Positions 17,371 through 26,821 are shown, counted from the stretch's first letter. The stretch: DNA of 64,000 bases from Pseudomonadota bacterium (GCA_021780935.1 JAJXXT010000141.1:10207-74206), one strand, 5' to 3'. A program made the numbers and translations. The notes: a model not told the origin generated them from the letters alone.

Positions 17371-18967
17371 ATTTCTGAATCTTTCCGGTGGAGGTTTTCG
17401 GCAACGCGCCGAAGGTGACGTGCTTCGGCACCTTGTAGCGCGCCATGCGCTCGCGGCAGAAGGCGATCACGTCATCGGCGCTCAGCGAGGCCTCGCGCCC
17501 GGGTTTGGGTGTGACGAAGGCGTGCCCAACCTCGCCCCAATGCGCATCCGGGTGCGCGACGACCGCCGCCTCCATGATGTCCGGGTGGCGGAACAGCACT
17601 TCCTCCACCTCCAGCGAGGAGATGTTCTCGCCGCCCGAAATGATGATGTCCTTCGAGCGGTCGCGAATCTCAATGTAGCTATCCGGGTGGATCACGCCGA
17701 GATCGCCGGTGTGGAACCAGCCGCCGGCGAAGGCTGCTTGCGTGGCCTGGGGATTTTTCAGATACCCTTTCATCACCGTGTTGCCGCGCAGCATCAGCTC
17801 GCCCATCGTCGCGGTGTCTGCCGGCACCTGCTGCATCCCGCCCGTCATCACCGTCGCGTCCTCCAGCATGTGCGACGGCACGCCCTGGCGCGAGGAGAAG
17901 CGCGCGCGGTCCTCCACGCTCATCGCGCCGACGCCCGGCTGCCAGGCGCAGAAAGTCGCGGGGCCATAGACCTCGGTCAGACCGTAGAGGTGCGTGACCT
18001 CGAAACCCAGCGCCTCCATGCCCACGATCACCGCCGTCGGAGGGGCGGCACCGCCGGTCGCGATCTTGACCTTGCGCGAGAGGCGTCGGCGGACATCCTC
18101 CGGCGCGTGGATCAACATCGTCATTACCACCGGCGCGCCGCACAGATGCGTCACGCCTTCCTGCTCGATCAGCGGAAAGATCAGCGCGGGGTCGACGCGG
18201 CGCAGGCAGACATGGGTGCCGCCCGCAAGGGTCACGCCCCAGGTGTAGGTCCAGCCGTTGCAATGAAACATCGGCAGCGTCCAGAGATAGACGCTCTCCG
18301 GCGTCAGGCCGAAGCCGAGCACGTTGGCCACGGCGTTGAGATGCGCGCCGCGATGGTGGCAGACCACGCCCTTGGGGTCGCCGGTGGTGCCGGAGGTATA
18401 TCCGAGCGAAATCGCGTCCCATTCATCGTCTGGCAGGCGGATCGGATGCGCGGGATCACCGATGGCGAGGAAGGCCTCGTACTCGATCTCGCCGATCGGC
18501 GCGTTCGGTGGTGCCATCGCGTCGGCGATGTCGATGACCAGCGGCCGGCTTTTCGCCTGTGCCAGCGCCGCGGCGGCGAGGGGGGCGAGTTCCTGGTCCA
18601 CCAGAAAAACCCGAGCCTCGGCGTGATCAAGAATGAACGCGATGGTGGCGGCGTCGAGCCTGGTGTTGATGGCGCAGATCACGCCGCCGGTCATCGGGAT
18701 CGCGTAATGCGCCTCCAGCATCGCGGGGATGTTCGGTGCCAGCACCGCGACCGTGTCGCCGCGCCCGACGCCCCTCGCTGCGAGGGCCGAGGCAAAGCGG
18801 CGGCAGCGTTCCAGCATCGCGGCGTTGGTGATGCGTCGCGCGCCGTGCACCACGCCGATGCGGTCCGGCCACACCCGGGCGGCGCGGACGAGGAAGGAGA
18901 TCGGCGACAGCGCGACATGGTTCGCCGGGTTCCGGTCGAGCCCGACATCGAAAATGCTGGACGGCAT
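17342..18967 (-). CDS. Acyl-CoA synthetase (AMP-forming)
   Basis: A 541-residue adenylate-forming ligase. It shows the P-loop YTSGTTGDPKGVV (about residues 180-192), MFHCNGWTYTWGV, YGLTEVYGP, the hinge region FHTGDLGV and IEIRDRSKDIIISGGENIS, and the catalytic Lys in KTSTGKIQKYELR. The MFHCNGW form is usual for medium- or long-chain fatty acid and related acyl-CoA ligases (AlkK/FadD3-like). The chain specificity cannot be read. It acts in the cytoplasm and activates carboxylic acids for beta-oxidation. Confidence 0.92.
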   Translation of the reverse strand: MPSSIFDVGLDRNPANHVALSPISFLVRAARVWPDRIGVVHGARRITNAAMLERCRRFASALAARGVGRGDTVAVLAPNIPAMLEAHYAIPMTGGVICAINTRLDAATIAFILDHAEARVFLVDQELAPLAAAALAQAKSRPLVIDIADAMAPPNAPIGEIEYEAFLAIGDPAHPIRLPDDEWDAISLGYTSGTTGDPKGVVCHHRGAHLNAVANVLGFGLTPESVYLWTLPMFHCNGWTYTWGVTLAGGTHVCLRRVDPALIFPLIEQEGVTHLCGAPVVMTMLIHAPEDVRRRLSRKVKIATGGAAPPTAVIVGMEALGFEVTHLYGLTEVYGPATFCAWQPGVGAMSVEDRARFSSRQGVPSHMLEDATVMTGGMQQVPADTATMGELMLRGNTVMKGYLKNPQATQAAFAGGWFHTGDLGVIHPDSYIEIRDRSKDIIISGGENISSLEVEEVLFRHPDIMEAAVVAHPDAHWGEVGHAFVTPKPGREASLSADDVIAFCRERMARYKVPKHVTFGALPKTSTGKIQKYELRRRAAS

Positions 18968-19098
18968 GGGCTCTCCCCGCGGCGTTTTGCAGCCGGGAGT
19001 GGAGACGCTTGCCGGGCGGAAGGCAAGACGGCCATGCAGGCGTGGCAGCCTGACGCGAACGCCCTTTCGCGGGGCGGCGGGCGTGGTAGCGTCGCGGG

Positions 19099-19929
19099 AT
19101 GGACCACGACCCAGCGCTCGAAGACCCGACCCTCGAAGCCGAATACAACAACCGCGCCAAGGTGCCCGGCCACCCGGCGGTCATCGCGCGCTGGCAGGCG
19201 GATGCGGCTGCCTTCCGCGCCGGCTGGACGCAGGCGGAAACCGGTGTCGCCTACGGTCCCACGGAGCGGACGAAGCTCGATCTGTTCTGGCCCGACCAGC
19301 GACGGGGTGCGTGCATCGCCATGTTCATCCATGGCGGCTACTGGCAGGGCATGGACCGCAGCTTCTCCAGCCACCTGGCGCGGGGGCTGCTGGCGCACGG
19401 TGTCGCGGTGGCGATGCCGTCCTACGACCTGTGTCCGAATGTTTCGATGGCGTTCATCGTCGAGCAGCTGCGCGTCTGCGCCGGGTTTCTCGCGCGCCGC
19501 CATGGCGGGCCGGTGCTCGCGATCGGACATTCCGCCGGCGGCCATCTCGCGGCGATGATCATGGCCACGGACTGGGCGGAGCGCGGCATCCCCGCCCATC
19601 CCGCGCCCAACGCGCTGGCACTGTCCGGCCTGTTCGACCTGGCGCCGCTGGTGCGCACCAGCATCAACCGGCCGCTGCACCTGGACGAGAGCACGGCCCG
19701 CGCGCTGTCGCCGGTGCTGCTGGGCGCACCCAGCGGGCGGATCCACGCCGCCGTGGGCGGGCTTGAAGGGCGCGAATACGAACGCCAGTCGCGCGACATC
19801 GCCACCGCCTGGGACGGCTCGTGGGAGGTTCTGCCGGGCCAGGACCATTTCACAATCGTTTCGGAACTGACGAACCCGGAAAGCGGCGTTGTGCGGAAAG
19901 CGCTCGAACTGATGCCAAGGGAGGCGTGA
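19099..19929 (+). CDS. Alpha/beta hydrolase, kynurenine-formamidase-like
   Basis: A 276-residue hydrolase with the oxyanion loop HGGYWQGMDRS (about residue 75) and nucleophile elbow GHSAGGHLAA. HGGYW is shared with the arylformamidase/KynB-like branch. The catalytic acid and the His in GQDHFTI near the C-terminus complete the triad. The ATG of the next gene follows its stop directly, so the hydrolase and the flavin monooxygenase are one transcript and may act in sequence on an aromatic compound. No other kynurenine-pathway gene is nearby, so the true substrate is open. Confidence 0.85.
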   Translation: MDHDPALEDPTLEAEYNNRAKVPGHPAVIARWQADAAAFRAGWTQAETGVAYGPTERTKLDLFWPDQRRGACIAMFIHGGYWQGMDRSFSSHLARGLLAHGVAVAMPSYDLCPNVSMAFIVEQLRVCAGFLARRHGGPVLAIGHSAGGHLAAMIMATDWAERGIPAHPAPNALALSGLFDLAPLVRTSINRPLHLDESTARALSPVLLGAPSGRIHAAVGGLEGREYERQSRDIATAWDGSWEVLPGQDHFTIVSELTNPESGVVRKALELMPREA

Positions 19930-21138
19930 ATGAAGGTTCTCATCGCCGGTGGTGGCATCGGCGGGCTGGTGCTCGCCATGTCGCTTGCCGAGCACGGCGT
20001 GGAATCCACGGTGTTCGAGGCCGCGGCGGAAATCCGCCCGCTCGGTGTCGGCATCAACACGCTGCCGCACGCGATCCGCGAACTGGCGGCGATGGGGCTG
20101 CTGCCGGCCCTCGATGCGACCGGCATCCGCACGCATGAGCTGACCTACGTCAACCGCTTCGGCCAGGAGATCTGGCGGGAGAAGCGGGGGCTGCATGCCG
20201 GGCATTCCATGCCGCAATTTTCCATCCATCGCGGCAATCTGCATCGCGTCCTGTGGGATGCGGCGGTGGAGCGCCTGCCCCACAGCCTGCGCGCCGGGCA
20301 TCGTCTTGTTCGTTTCGAACAATACACGGATTGCGTTGCCGCGACTTTCGCGACGTCGGCGGGGGAGGTGACGGCGCGCGGCGATGTGCTGGTCGCCGCC
20401 GACGGTATCCACTCCGCCGCTCGCGCCCAGCTCCATCCCGACGATCCCGGCATTCGCTGGCAGGGGATCATGATGTGGCGCGGTGCCGCCTCGTTCCCCG
20501 CCTTCCTCGACGGTTCCTCCATGATCATCGCCGGCGACATGCAGGAGAAGCTGGTCCTCTACCCGATCGCAAAGGCGCCGGCTGGGCAGCGACTGACCAA
20601 CTGGGTGGTGTGCATCCGCCAAGGTACGGGTGCCTTCGCGCCGCCCCGGCAGGACTGGAGCCGCCTGGGCAAGCTCGATGATATCCTGCCCACGGTGCGC
20701 CGTTTCTCGCTGCCGCAGCTCGACGTCGAGGCGCTGATCCGTGCGACATCGGAATATTTCGAGTACCCGATGTGCGACCGTGACCCGCTGCCCTGGTGGA
20801 CGCGGGGTCGGGTGACGCTGCTCGGCGATGCCGCGCACCCGATGTATCCGGTCGGCTCGAACGGCGCGTCCCAGGCGATCCTCGATGCGCGGTTTCTGGC
20901 GCCGCTGCTCGCCGCGATGCCGGCTGAACAGGCGCTCGCCGCCTATGAGGCGGAACGTCTGCCCAAAACCGCGGAGATCGTGCGGCTCAACCGGTCGGGC
21001 GGGCCGGAGCGCGTGGTCGATGTGGTGAGCGCGCGTGCGCCCGACGGCTTTGCGCGGCTGGAGGATGTGATTTCGCGCGAGGAGCTTGCGGCGATCGCCG
21101 GCGGCTATGCGCAGACGGCGGGATTCGCGAAGGTCTGA
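19930..21138 (+). CDS. FAD-dependent monooxygenase (aromatic hydroxylase type)
   Basis: A 402-residue group A flavoprotein. It has the N-terminal dinucleotide fold GGGIGGLVLAMSLAEHG, the DG motif region VAADGIHSAAR at about residue 160, and the FAD-contacting LLGDAAHPMYPVGSNGASQAI. The SNGASQ variant occurs in the PhzS/flavin-dependent oxidoreductase clade rather than PHBH itself. It would use NAD(P)H and O2 to hydroxylate an aromatic substrate. It directly follows the hydrolase gene with no spacer. Confidence 0.9.
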   Translation: MKVLIAGGGIGGLVLAMSLAEHGVESTVFEAAAEIRPLGVGINTLPHAIRELAAMGLLPALDATGIRTHELTYVNRFGQEIWREKRGLHAGHSMPQFSIHRGNLHRVLWDAAVERLPHSLRAGHRLVRFEQYTDCVAATFATSAGEVTARGDVLVAADGIHSAARAQLHPDDPGIRWQGIMMWRGAASFPAFLDGSSMIIAGDMQEKLVLYPIAKAPAGQRLTNWVVCIRQGTGAFAPPRQDWSRLGKLDDILPTVRRFSLPQLDVEALIRATSEYFEYPMCDRDPLPWWTRGRVTLLGDAAHPMYPVGSNGASQAILDARFLAPLLAAMPAEQALAAYEAERLPKTAEIVRLNRSGGPERVVDVVSARAPDGFARLEDVISREELAAIAGGYAQTAGFAKV

Positions 21139-21141
21139 CGC

Positions 21142-21870
21142 TCAGTAGGTGGCGCGCCCGCCCGAACAGTCGAACACGGCACCGGTGGAAAAACTCGCCT
21201 CCTCGCTCGCCAGCCAGCAGACCAGGTTCGCGACTTCCTCGGCCGTGCCGAACCGGGCCATCGGGATCTTGCTCAGCATGAAGGCGATCTGTTCCCTGGT
21301 CATCTGCGAAAAGAGCGGCGTTTCCACCGCCGCCGGGGCGACCGCGTTGACGCGGATGGCGGTGTTCGCCAACTCCTTGCCCAGCGACTTGGTCAGTGCG
21401 ATCACCGCGCCCTTGGAGGCGGAGTAGGCGCAGGCGTTCGGGTTGCCCTCCTTGCCGGCGATGGAGGCGATGTTGACGATGCGCCCCCAGCCGCCTTTCA
21501 GCATCGCTGGCACCACGGCACGGTTGGTCAGGAACACGCCGTCGGCGTTCACCGCCATCACCTGCCGCCAGGCCGCGAGCGGATATTCCCAGGTTGGCCC
21601 GTTCGGCCCGGTGATGCCGGCGGAGGCGACCAGGATCTCGATGCCGCCGAGCGTCGCCTCGGTCGCCGCGGCGGCACGTGCGACGGCCGCTTCATCCGTC
21701 ACGTCCACCGCCTCGCGATGCACCGAGGGACCACGCGACAGCGCCCCCACATCGCGGTCCCAGACGGCCACCTTCGCACCCTCCGCCGCAAGCCGAGCCG
21801 CGATCACGGCACCGATGCCCGACGCACCACCCGTCACCACCGCACGCCGCCCCGCAAATCGCTCGGCCAT
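21142..21870 (-). CDS. SDR-family oxidoreductase
   Basis: A 242-residue classical short-chain dehydrogenase. It shows TGGASGIG for cofactor binding, the catalytic Ser before YSASKGA (Tyr and Lys visible), and a C-terminal TGAVFDCSGG. The start is set by GGAGGG just before the ATG complementary to 21868-21870. It is the last gene of the minus-strand run otsA, Gfo/Idh/MocA, SDR, with 51 bases to the preceding stop. The substrate may be a sugar or sugar alcohol given its partners, but that is inference. Confidence 0.9.
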   Translation of the reverse strand: MAERFAGRRAVVTGGASGIGAVIAARLAAEGAKVAVWDRDVGALSRGPSVHREAVDVTDEAAVARAAAATEATLGGIEILVASAGITGPNGPTWEYPLAAWRQVMAVNADGVFLTNRAVVPAMLKGGWGRIVNIASIAGKEGNPNACAYSASKGAVIALTKSLGKELANTAIRVNAVAPAAVETPLFSQMTREQIAFMLSKIPMARFGTAEEVANLVCWLASEEASFSTGAVFDCSGGRATY

Positions 21871-21921
21871 CGTTCCCTCCGCTTTCTCCCGCGGCATCAT
21901 GGCAGAGGGCGGCGCGGTTTC

Positions 21922-23205
21922 CTATGGCGAAAGCCGCACCGTCTCGCCGCTGGCGCGCGACCGCTCGGCGGCAAAGGCCATGCGGTGGCTGTCGAGCGAC
22001 TCCGCCAGCGTCGTGCGCGCGGCCTCCACCCGGCCGCCACGCTGACGCTCGCGCACACGGTTGAGGAAATCGACCATCAGCCCGTCATCGCCGCCGCCGT
22101 GATAGCCCTCCGTCACCAGGGTCAGCCGGCTGGTGCGCGTGTCGGCGTTGCGAAAATCGGAAACCGTGATCTCGTTGGCATAGAAATCGCCGGTGATCTC
22201 GCCGTGGCTGCCCATCAGGTGCACGGTGCGCGTGGTCTCGCGGGTGAAGGCGCTGACGTTCAGCGTGGCAGACACGCCGTTGGCAAAGCGCAGCGCCACC
22301 ACCTGGTGGTCCGCCACATCGTTGTCGCAGCGATAGACGCACCGCCCGTATGGCCCCTCGTGCAGCGCGCGCGCCAGCCCCGCGGGCGAGGTATCGGCGC
22401 TGACCACGTCGTGCGGCCAGGCGGCGGAGGGCGGTAACGTTTCGAGATAGATACGCTGTGCGGAATAAGGGCAGCTACGTTCGACCCGGCAACCCTCGTC
22501 GCAGCGAGGCGTCGAGCCCTCGGGCGCGCTGGCGGCGGTGAAATGCGCGAGCCCGCCGAAGGAGGTGATCTGCGCGCAGGGTGCACCGGCGAGCCAGCGC
22601 AGGATGTCAAGGTCGTGGCACGCTTTTGCCAGAAGCATCGGGCTGGATTCATCGGCGCGCCGCCAATTGCCGCGCACGTAGGAATGCGCAAAATGCCAGT
22701 AGCCGATATGCTCCGTGTGGCGGATGTTGAGCAACTGGCCGATCACCGCACGGTCCAGCAACTCGCGGATGCGCGCGAAGAAGGCCGTATAACGCAGCAC
22801 ATGCGCGACTGTGATGTCGGCACCGGCCGCATCGGCCGCCGCGGCGAGGCGTTCGGTCTCCGCCTCCGTCGGGCAGATCGGCTTTTCCAGCAGCATCGCG
22901 ATCGGGCCGGCCTGCTCGATCGTCGCGATCGCGGGGGCGAGATGCGCACGGTCCGGTGTGGCGATGATCACCGCGTCGAAGCCCGGCTCGGCATCCAGCA
23001 TCGCCTGCCATGACGGGTAGAGATGCGTCGGGGGAATGTCATGCAGATGACCGGCCATGCCCAGCCGCTCGCCGCTGGGGTCGGCGACCGCCACGATCCG
23101 CGCGAGGTCGGGCCGGCGCAGCACATGCGCGCCATAGGCGCCGAGGCCGCGGCTGCCGGCGCCGATCAGCGCGATGCGGACCGGCGACAGAGGGCTCTCA
23201 GACAT
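21922..23205 (-). CDS. Gfo/Idh/MocA-family oxidoreductase
   Basis: A 427-residue NAD(P)-dependent enzyme. It has the N-terminal Rossmann motif ALIGAGSRGLGAYG, the EKP motif in LLEKPICPTEAE (about residue 110), and the catalytic HDLDILRWLAG. A Cys-rich loop, CDEGCRVERSCPYSA at about residue 245, is typical of one sub-branch and may bind a metal. The ATG overlaps the otsA stop by eight bases, which fixes the start and couples translation. Members oxidise or epimerise sugars and cyclitols. Confidence 0.9.
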   Translation of the reverse strand: MSESPLSPVRIALIGAGSRGLGAYGAHVLRRPDLARIVAVADPSGERLGMAGHLHDIPPTHLYPSWQAMLDAEPGFDAVIIATPDRAHLAPAIATIEQAGPIAMLLEKPICPTEAETERLAAAADAAGADITVAHVLRYTAFFARIRELLDRAVIGQLLNIRHTEHIGYWHFAHSYVRGNWRRADESSPMLLAKACHDLDILRWLAGAPCAQITSFGGLAHFTAASAPEGSTPRCDEGCRVERSCPYSAQRIYLETLPPSAAWPHDVVSADTSPAGLARALHEGPYGRCVYRCDNDVADHQVVALRFANGVSATLNVSAFTRETTRTVHLMGSHGEITGDFYANEITVSDFRNADTRTSRLTLVTEGYHGGGDDGLMVDFLNRVRERQRGGRVEAARTTLAESLDSHRMAFAAERSRASGETVRLSP

Positions 23206-24586
23206 ACGCCGCCTCCTGCACCCGTTCGGACCCACCCGCAAGCGTGGCGAGGAACCGCGTGGCATGGTTCGCGGCGCTGTGCGTGCGGATCTGAGCCGAC
23301 AGGGTTGCGTGGCGCGCCCGCCGCTCCTCGGGCGGCATCGTCAGGGCACGATGCAGGGTGTCGGCGATCGCTTCGGAGTCGAAAGGATTGACCAGAAGTG
23401 CGGCATTCAGCACCGAGGCGGCGCCGGCGAAGCGTGACAGCACCAGCACGCCGGGGTCCGCGGCGTGCTGCGCGGCCACGAACTCGGCCGCGCCGAGGCC
23501 GAAGCCATCGCGCAGCGGCGTCACCACGCCGACGCGCGCCAGGCGGTAGAAGCCGGCGACGGTGGCCCGTGGCGCGGCGCGCGTGATGTAGCGCAGGGGA
23601 ATCCAGTCCGCCTCGCCATGTCTGCCGTTGAGCTCGCCGACGCACCCGTCAATTTCCCGCCGCAGCCGCCGATATTCCGCGACTTCCTCGCGTGAGGGTG
23701 CGGCGACCTGGAGGTAGCAGACCTGGCGCCGATGCTCCGGGTGTTGCCGCAGCAGCAGGTCGAACGCCTCGACGCGATGCGGCAAGCCTTTCGCGTGGTC
23801 CAGACGATCGGCGCCAAACAGCAGGGAAGCGCCCTGCAGGCTGGCGCGCAGTCGCTGGGCCGGCAGGCGTTCGGCGGCGAGGTGTGCTGATTGCGCGAAA
23901 CCCTCGACGTCGATGCCGACGGGGCAGACGAGGGTGCGCACGCGGCGCCCACCGTGCATGAAGGAGCCGTCGTCCTCGGGCGTTACGTCCAGCAGATCGG
24001 CGACGCAGGCGAGGAAGCCGTCGCGGTCACCGCCGGTCTGAAAGCCGATGACATCGGCGCCGCAGACGCCCGCGAGCAAGCTTTGGGCGCGCGGCATCAC
24101 CGCGAAGATAGCCGGCGGCGGGAACGGGGTGTGGAAGAAGAAGCCGATGCGCTGGCGCGCACCGGCCGCCCGCAGGGTACGGGGCGTCAGCATCAGGTGG
24201 TAGTCGTGCACCCAGATGAGATCGTCGGGCCGCATGAGTGCCAAGGCTGTTGCGGCGAACCGATGGTTGACTTCCTCATAGGCCGCGAATTCCTCCGCGC
24301 GGAAGCGCATCAGCCCGAGGCGAAACAGCAGAAGCGGATAGATCGTGTTGTTGGAAAAGCCGTTATAATAGTCGCGATGTTGCGACTCCGTAAGATCAAA
24401 GACCGCGTAGGTCACGCCATGTTCGGTGCGCGTGGTAACGTCGGTGCTGCCGCCGCTCCGTCCGCTCCAGCCGACCCAAAGTGAGCCTGGCCGCATCGCC
24501 TCCCCGAGCGCCACGGCGAGCCCACCGGCCTGCGCGCCGCGCCCGCCGCCAGGCACACGGTTGGACAGGATAACGAGACGGTGCAT
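23198..24586 (-). CDS. otsA: Trehalose-6-phosphate synthase (OtsA family)
   Basis: A 462-residue GT20 glycosyltransferase. It begins VILSNRVP and has the nucleotide-sugar/acceptor loop GGLAVAL, WVHDYHLML, FFFHTPFPP, the donor-site Arg/Lys in DRLDHAKGLPHRV, and NPFDSEAIADTLHRAL near the end. It makes trehalose 6-phosphate from UDP-glucose and glucose 6-phosphate. The ATG complementary to 24584-24586 follows GGAGG at about 10 bases and gives the standard length. No trehalose-6-phosphate phosphatase (otsB) or regulator lies beside it; instead two oxidoreductase genes follow in the operon. Confidence 0.92.
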   Translation of the reverse strand: MHRLVILSNRVPGGGRGAQAGGLAVALGEAMRPGSLWVGWSGRSGGSTDVTTRTEHGVTYAVFDLTESQHRDYYNGFSNNTIYPLLLFRLGLMRFRAEEFAAYEEVNHRFAATALALMRPDDLIWVHDYHLMLTPRTLRAAGARQRIGFFFHTPFPPPAIFAVMPRAQSLLAGVCGADVIGFQTGGDRDGFLACVADLLDVTPEDDGSFMHGGRRVRTLVCPVGIDVEGFAQSAHLAAERLPAQRLRASLQGASLLFGADRLDHAKGLPHRVEAFDLLLRQHPEHRRQVCYLQVAAPSREEVAEYRRLRREIDGCVGELNGRHGEADWIPLRYITRAAPRATVAGFYRLARVGVVTPLRDGFGLGAAEFVAAQHAADPGVLVLSRFAGAASVLNAALLVNPFDSEAIADTLHRALTMPPEERRARHATLSAQIRTHSAANHATRFLATLAGGSERVQEAAYV

Positions 24587-24749
24587 GGCGATGAGCCTCC
24601 TCTGTTCGGTGCCGGCACAGGCGGCCAGCGAAACGGCCCGACGACCGGGAGTCGCGGGTGAAAGGCGCGCACGCCGAACCTTGCGCCCGTCACCATAACG
24701 ACCGGCGCCGACCATCGATTGCATTCGATATCGGAACGTATGTCCGACA

Positions 24750-24762
24750 CTATACGATATAG
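24750..24762. promoter_or_regulatory. Palindrome CTATA-CGA-TATAG in the otsA/protease divergent spacer
   Basis: A perfect 5+3+5 inverted repeat lies in the 300-base divergent region between otsA (start 24586) and the subtilase-Hint gene (start about 24887). The local AT content is far above the surroundings. It shares ATACGATATA with the MarR promoter at 16165-16174. A nearby GCATTCGATATCGG (24721-24734) looks like a degenerate second copy. It is probably an operator; the protein that binds is unknown. Nothing else was recognised in the 300-base spacer. Confidence 0.45.
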
Positions 24763-24886
24763 ATTGGCATCGCGGTCGCGTCTTCAACCCCGGCATCGAC
24801 CGCGCGTCCGCCGGAAGCTGTGGAAATCCTTGAAGCCGCGCGAAATTCCCTATGGTGCGCGGCAGGAAACGAGCCACTATAGGAGC

Positions 24887-26785
24887 ATGTCAGGCACCAC
24901 CGGCTCGGATTACAATCTTGTGGCAGGGGCGATCGGTCTCGCGTCCCTGCGCACGCTCGAACCTACGCTGACCGGCGCGGGCGTCACCGTGGGGCAGATC
25001 GAGGCATCGGTCGTCACCGGAACGAATGATTTTGAGCCCTCTCCCGGTGCGCTCGGCTTTGCCGCAAGCAACGCAGGGGGATTGTTCACCTTCTACAACG
25101 GCCTGCAGCAGACGACGACGCCCAATGACGGCACAGTCGGCAACAGCTCCTCGCATGCGACGATGGTCGGCTCATACTTCTACGGCACCGCGGATTTCGC
25201 CGGCGCCCCGGAGGGGGTGGCACCCGGCGTTGCGCATGTGGATGTCTATTTCGCGGACAATATCGGCGGCGATCTCATTCAGCTCGCGACCGACCAGGTC
25301 GTGAACATGAGCTATGTCGATACGTCGGGCTTCAGCTTCGACACCACGCTCGATGCGCTTGCCAACACCAGCAACATCGTATTCGTCGCGGCCGCCGGCA
25401 ATTCCGGTACACCGCTCTCGCCGTCCACGGCCTACAACGCGATCAGCGTCGGCAGTTCCACCTCCCTCGACGCGATCGGGCCGGCCGCCAACGGCGTCCC
25501 GAAGCCGGATATCGCGGCACCCGAAGATGCAACGAGTTTCGCCACCGCGATCGTTTCCGGCGCGGCGACGCTTCTGATCCAGGCGGCGGCAGGACTCGGC
25601 GGCGCCGGCACACAGGCCGACGCGGAGAATTTCCGCACCGTCAAGACGCTGCTGCTCAACAGCGCGGTGAAGCCCGCGGACTACTTCACCACGGCCTATG
25701 CGCCTGATGCCGCACACCCGCTGAACGCGCGTTACGGCGCGGGCGTGGTCAACATCCTCGACACGGTGACGGCGCTGGAGGCGGGCGAGCACGCGGCCAG
25801 CGCCCACGCCAGCGCGCCCGCCGGAACCTACGTCTTCGCACCGCCCTCGGTCGCGGCACTCGGCACCGAGGGCTGGAACCTGGCCACCCTCGTCGCCAGA
25901 GCCGGCAGCGATGCGATGGACATCTACGCGCTGTCGCTCGCGGCCGGGGAGTCGTTCACCGCCACCGTGTCCTGGGCCGCCAGCAACGCCAACACCATCG
26001 ATGCGATGGGCCTGGCGCTTTATGCCGCGTCCGCGACGCCGCTCGCTAGCAGTGACGTCGCGGCCAGCAACGTCCAGCAGGTCAACACGGCGGTGCCGGC
26101 CGCCGGCACCTACGACCTCGTGGTCACGCTCCATGGAGGCGGCGCGACGCTCACCGATCCCTATGCCGTTGCCTGGGGGCCGGAGCAGGTCGCCTGTTTT
26201 GCCGGCGGCACACGCATCCTCACGCCCGCGGGGCCGCGCGCGGTGGAGATGCTGGTGGTGGGCGATCAGGTCGTCACCGCCGGCGGCCGGATCGCCTGCG
26301 TGCGCTGGGCCGGGCATCGGCGGCTGGATCTGCGTTACCATTGGCAGGGGCACCCCGTCCGGGTGCGTGCCGGCGCGTTCGCCGAGGGTGTTCCCTGGGC
26401 CGATATCCTGCTTTCGCCGGACCACGCGGTGCTGGCACATGGCCGCCTCGTGCCGGTGCGCCATCTCATCAACGGGCTCAGCGTGGTCGCCGAGCGCCGT
26501 GATGCCGTGACCTATTTCCATCTGGAGCTGGACCGTCACGACCTGCTGCTCGCCGAGGGGCTGGCCTGCGAGTCCTATCTCGACACCGGCAACCGTGCCG
26601 TCTTCGAGAACGGCCGTGATCCGCGGCTGGCACGGCCCGACGCGCTCGCCGCCTGGCGCAGCGGTGCCTGCCTCACGCTGGAGACCGGGGCGGACAACCC
26701 GTTTGTCCTCGCGGTGTGGGAGGACCTGCTGGCGCGTGCGGAGATGGCAGGTGCCACCACGCAGGGGGTTGCCAGTGCGGCGTGA
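24887..26785 (+). CDS. Subtilase-like (S8) protein with C-terminal Hint domain
   Basis: A 632-residue two-part protein. The N-terminal 300 residues follow the subtilase pattern: SSHATMVGS (His at about 90), AAAGNSG (oxyanion Asn at about 172) and EDATSFATAIVSG (Ser at about 217). Where the first motif should give Asp (DTG), the protein reads GVTVGQIEAS, with Glu at about 39, so the triad is altered. After a beta-rich linker comes an intact Hint domain from about 434: CFAGGTRILTPAGPRAVE, LSPDHAVLAHG, then YFHLELDRHDLLLAEG. No Sec signal is seen. The ATG at 24887 is preceded by AGGAG but too closely, so an upstream ATG at 24740 or 24719 cannot be excluded. Confidence 0.8.
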   Translation: MSGTTGSDYNLVAGAIGLASLRTLEPTLTGAGVTVGQIEASVVTGTNDFEPSPGALGFAASNAGGLFTFYNGLQQTTTPNDGTVGNSSSHATMVGSYFYGTADFAGAPEGVAPGVAHVDVYFADNIGGDLIQLATDQVVNMSYVDTSGFSFDTTLDALANTSNIVFVAAAGNSGTPLSPSTAYNAISVGSSTSLDAIGPAANGVPKPDIAAPEDATSFATAIVSGAATLLIQAAAGLGGAGTQADAENFRTVKTLLLNSAVKPADYFTTAYAPDAAHPLNARYGAGVVNILDTVTALEAGEHAASAHASAPAGTYVFAPPSVAALGTEGWNLATLVARAGSDAMDIYALSLAAGESFTATVSWAASNANTIDAMGLALYAASATPLASSDVAASNVQQVNTAVPAAGTYDLVVTLHGGGATLTDPYAVAWGPEQVACFAGGTRILTPAGPRAVEMLVVGDQVVTAGGRIACVRWAGHRRLDLRYHWQGHPVRVRAGAFAEGVPWADILLSPDHAVLAHGRLVPVRHLINGLSVVAERRDAVTYFHLELDRHDLLLAEGLACESYLDTGNRAVFENGRDPRLARPDALAAWRSGACLTLETGADNPFVLAVWEDLLARAEMAGATTQGVASAA

Positions 26786-26821
26786 CGGGTGATGCTGGCG
26801 CTATCACGTTCGGGGCCCGCC

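Noticed and set aside
17420..20838. Long open frames (712 codons plus strand, 715 codons minus strand)
   Set aside because: Both are antisense or frame shadows of the acyl-CoA ligase, the hydrolase and the flavin monooxygenase.
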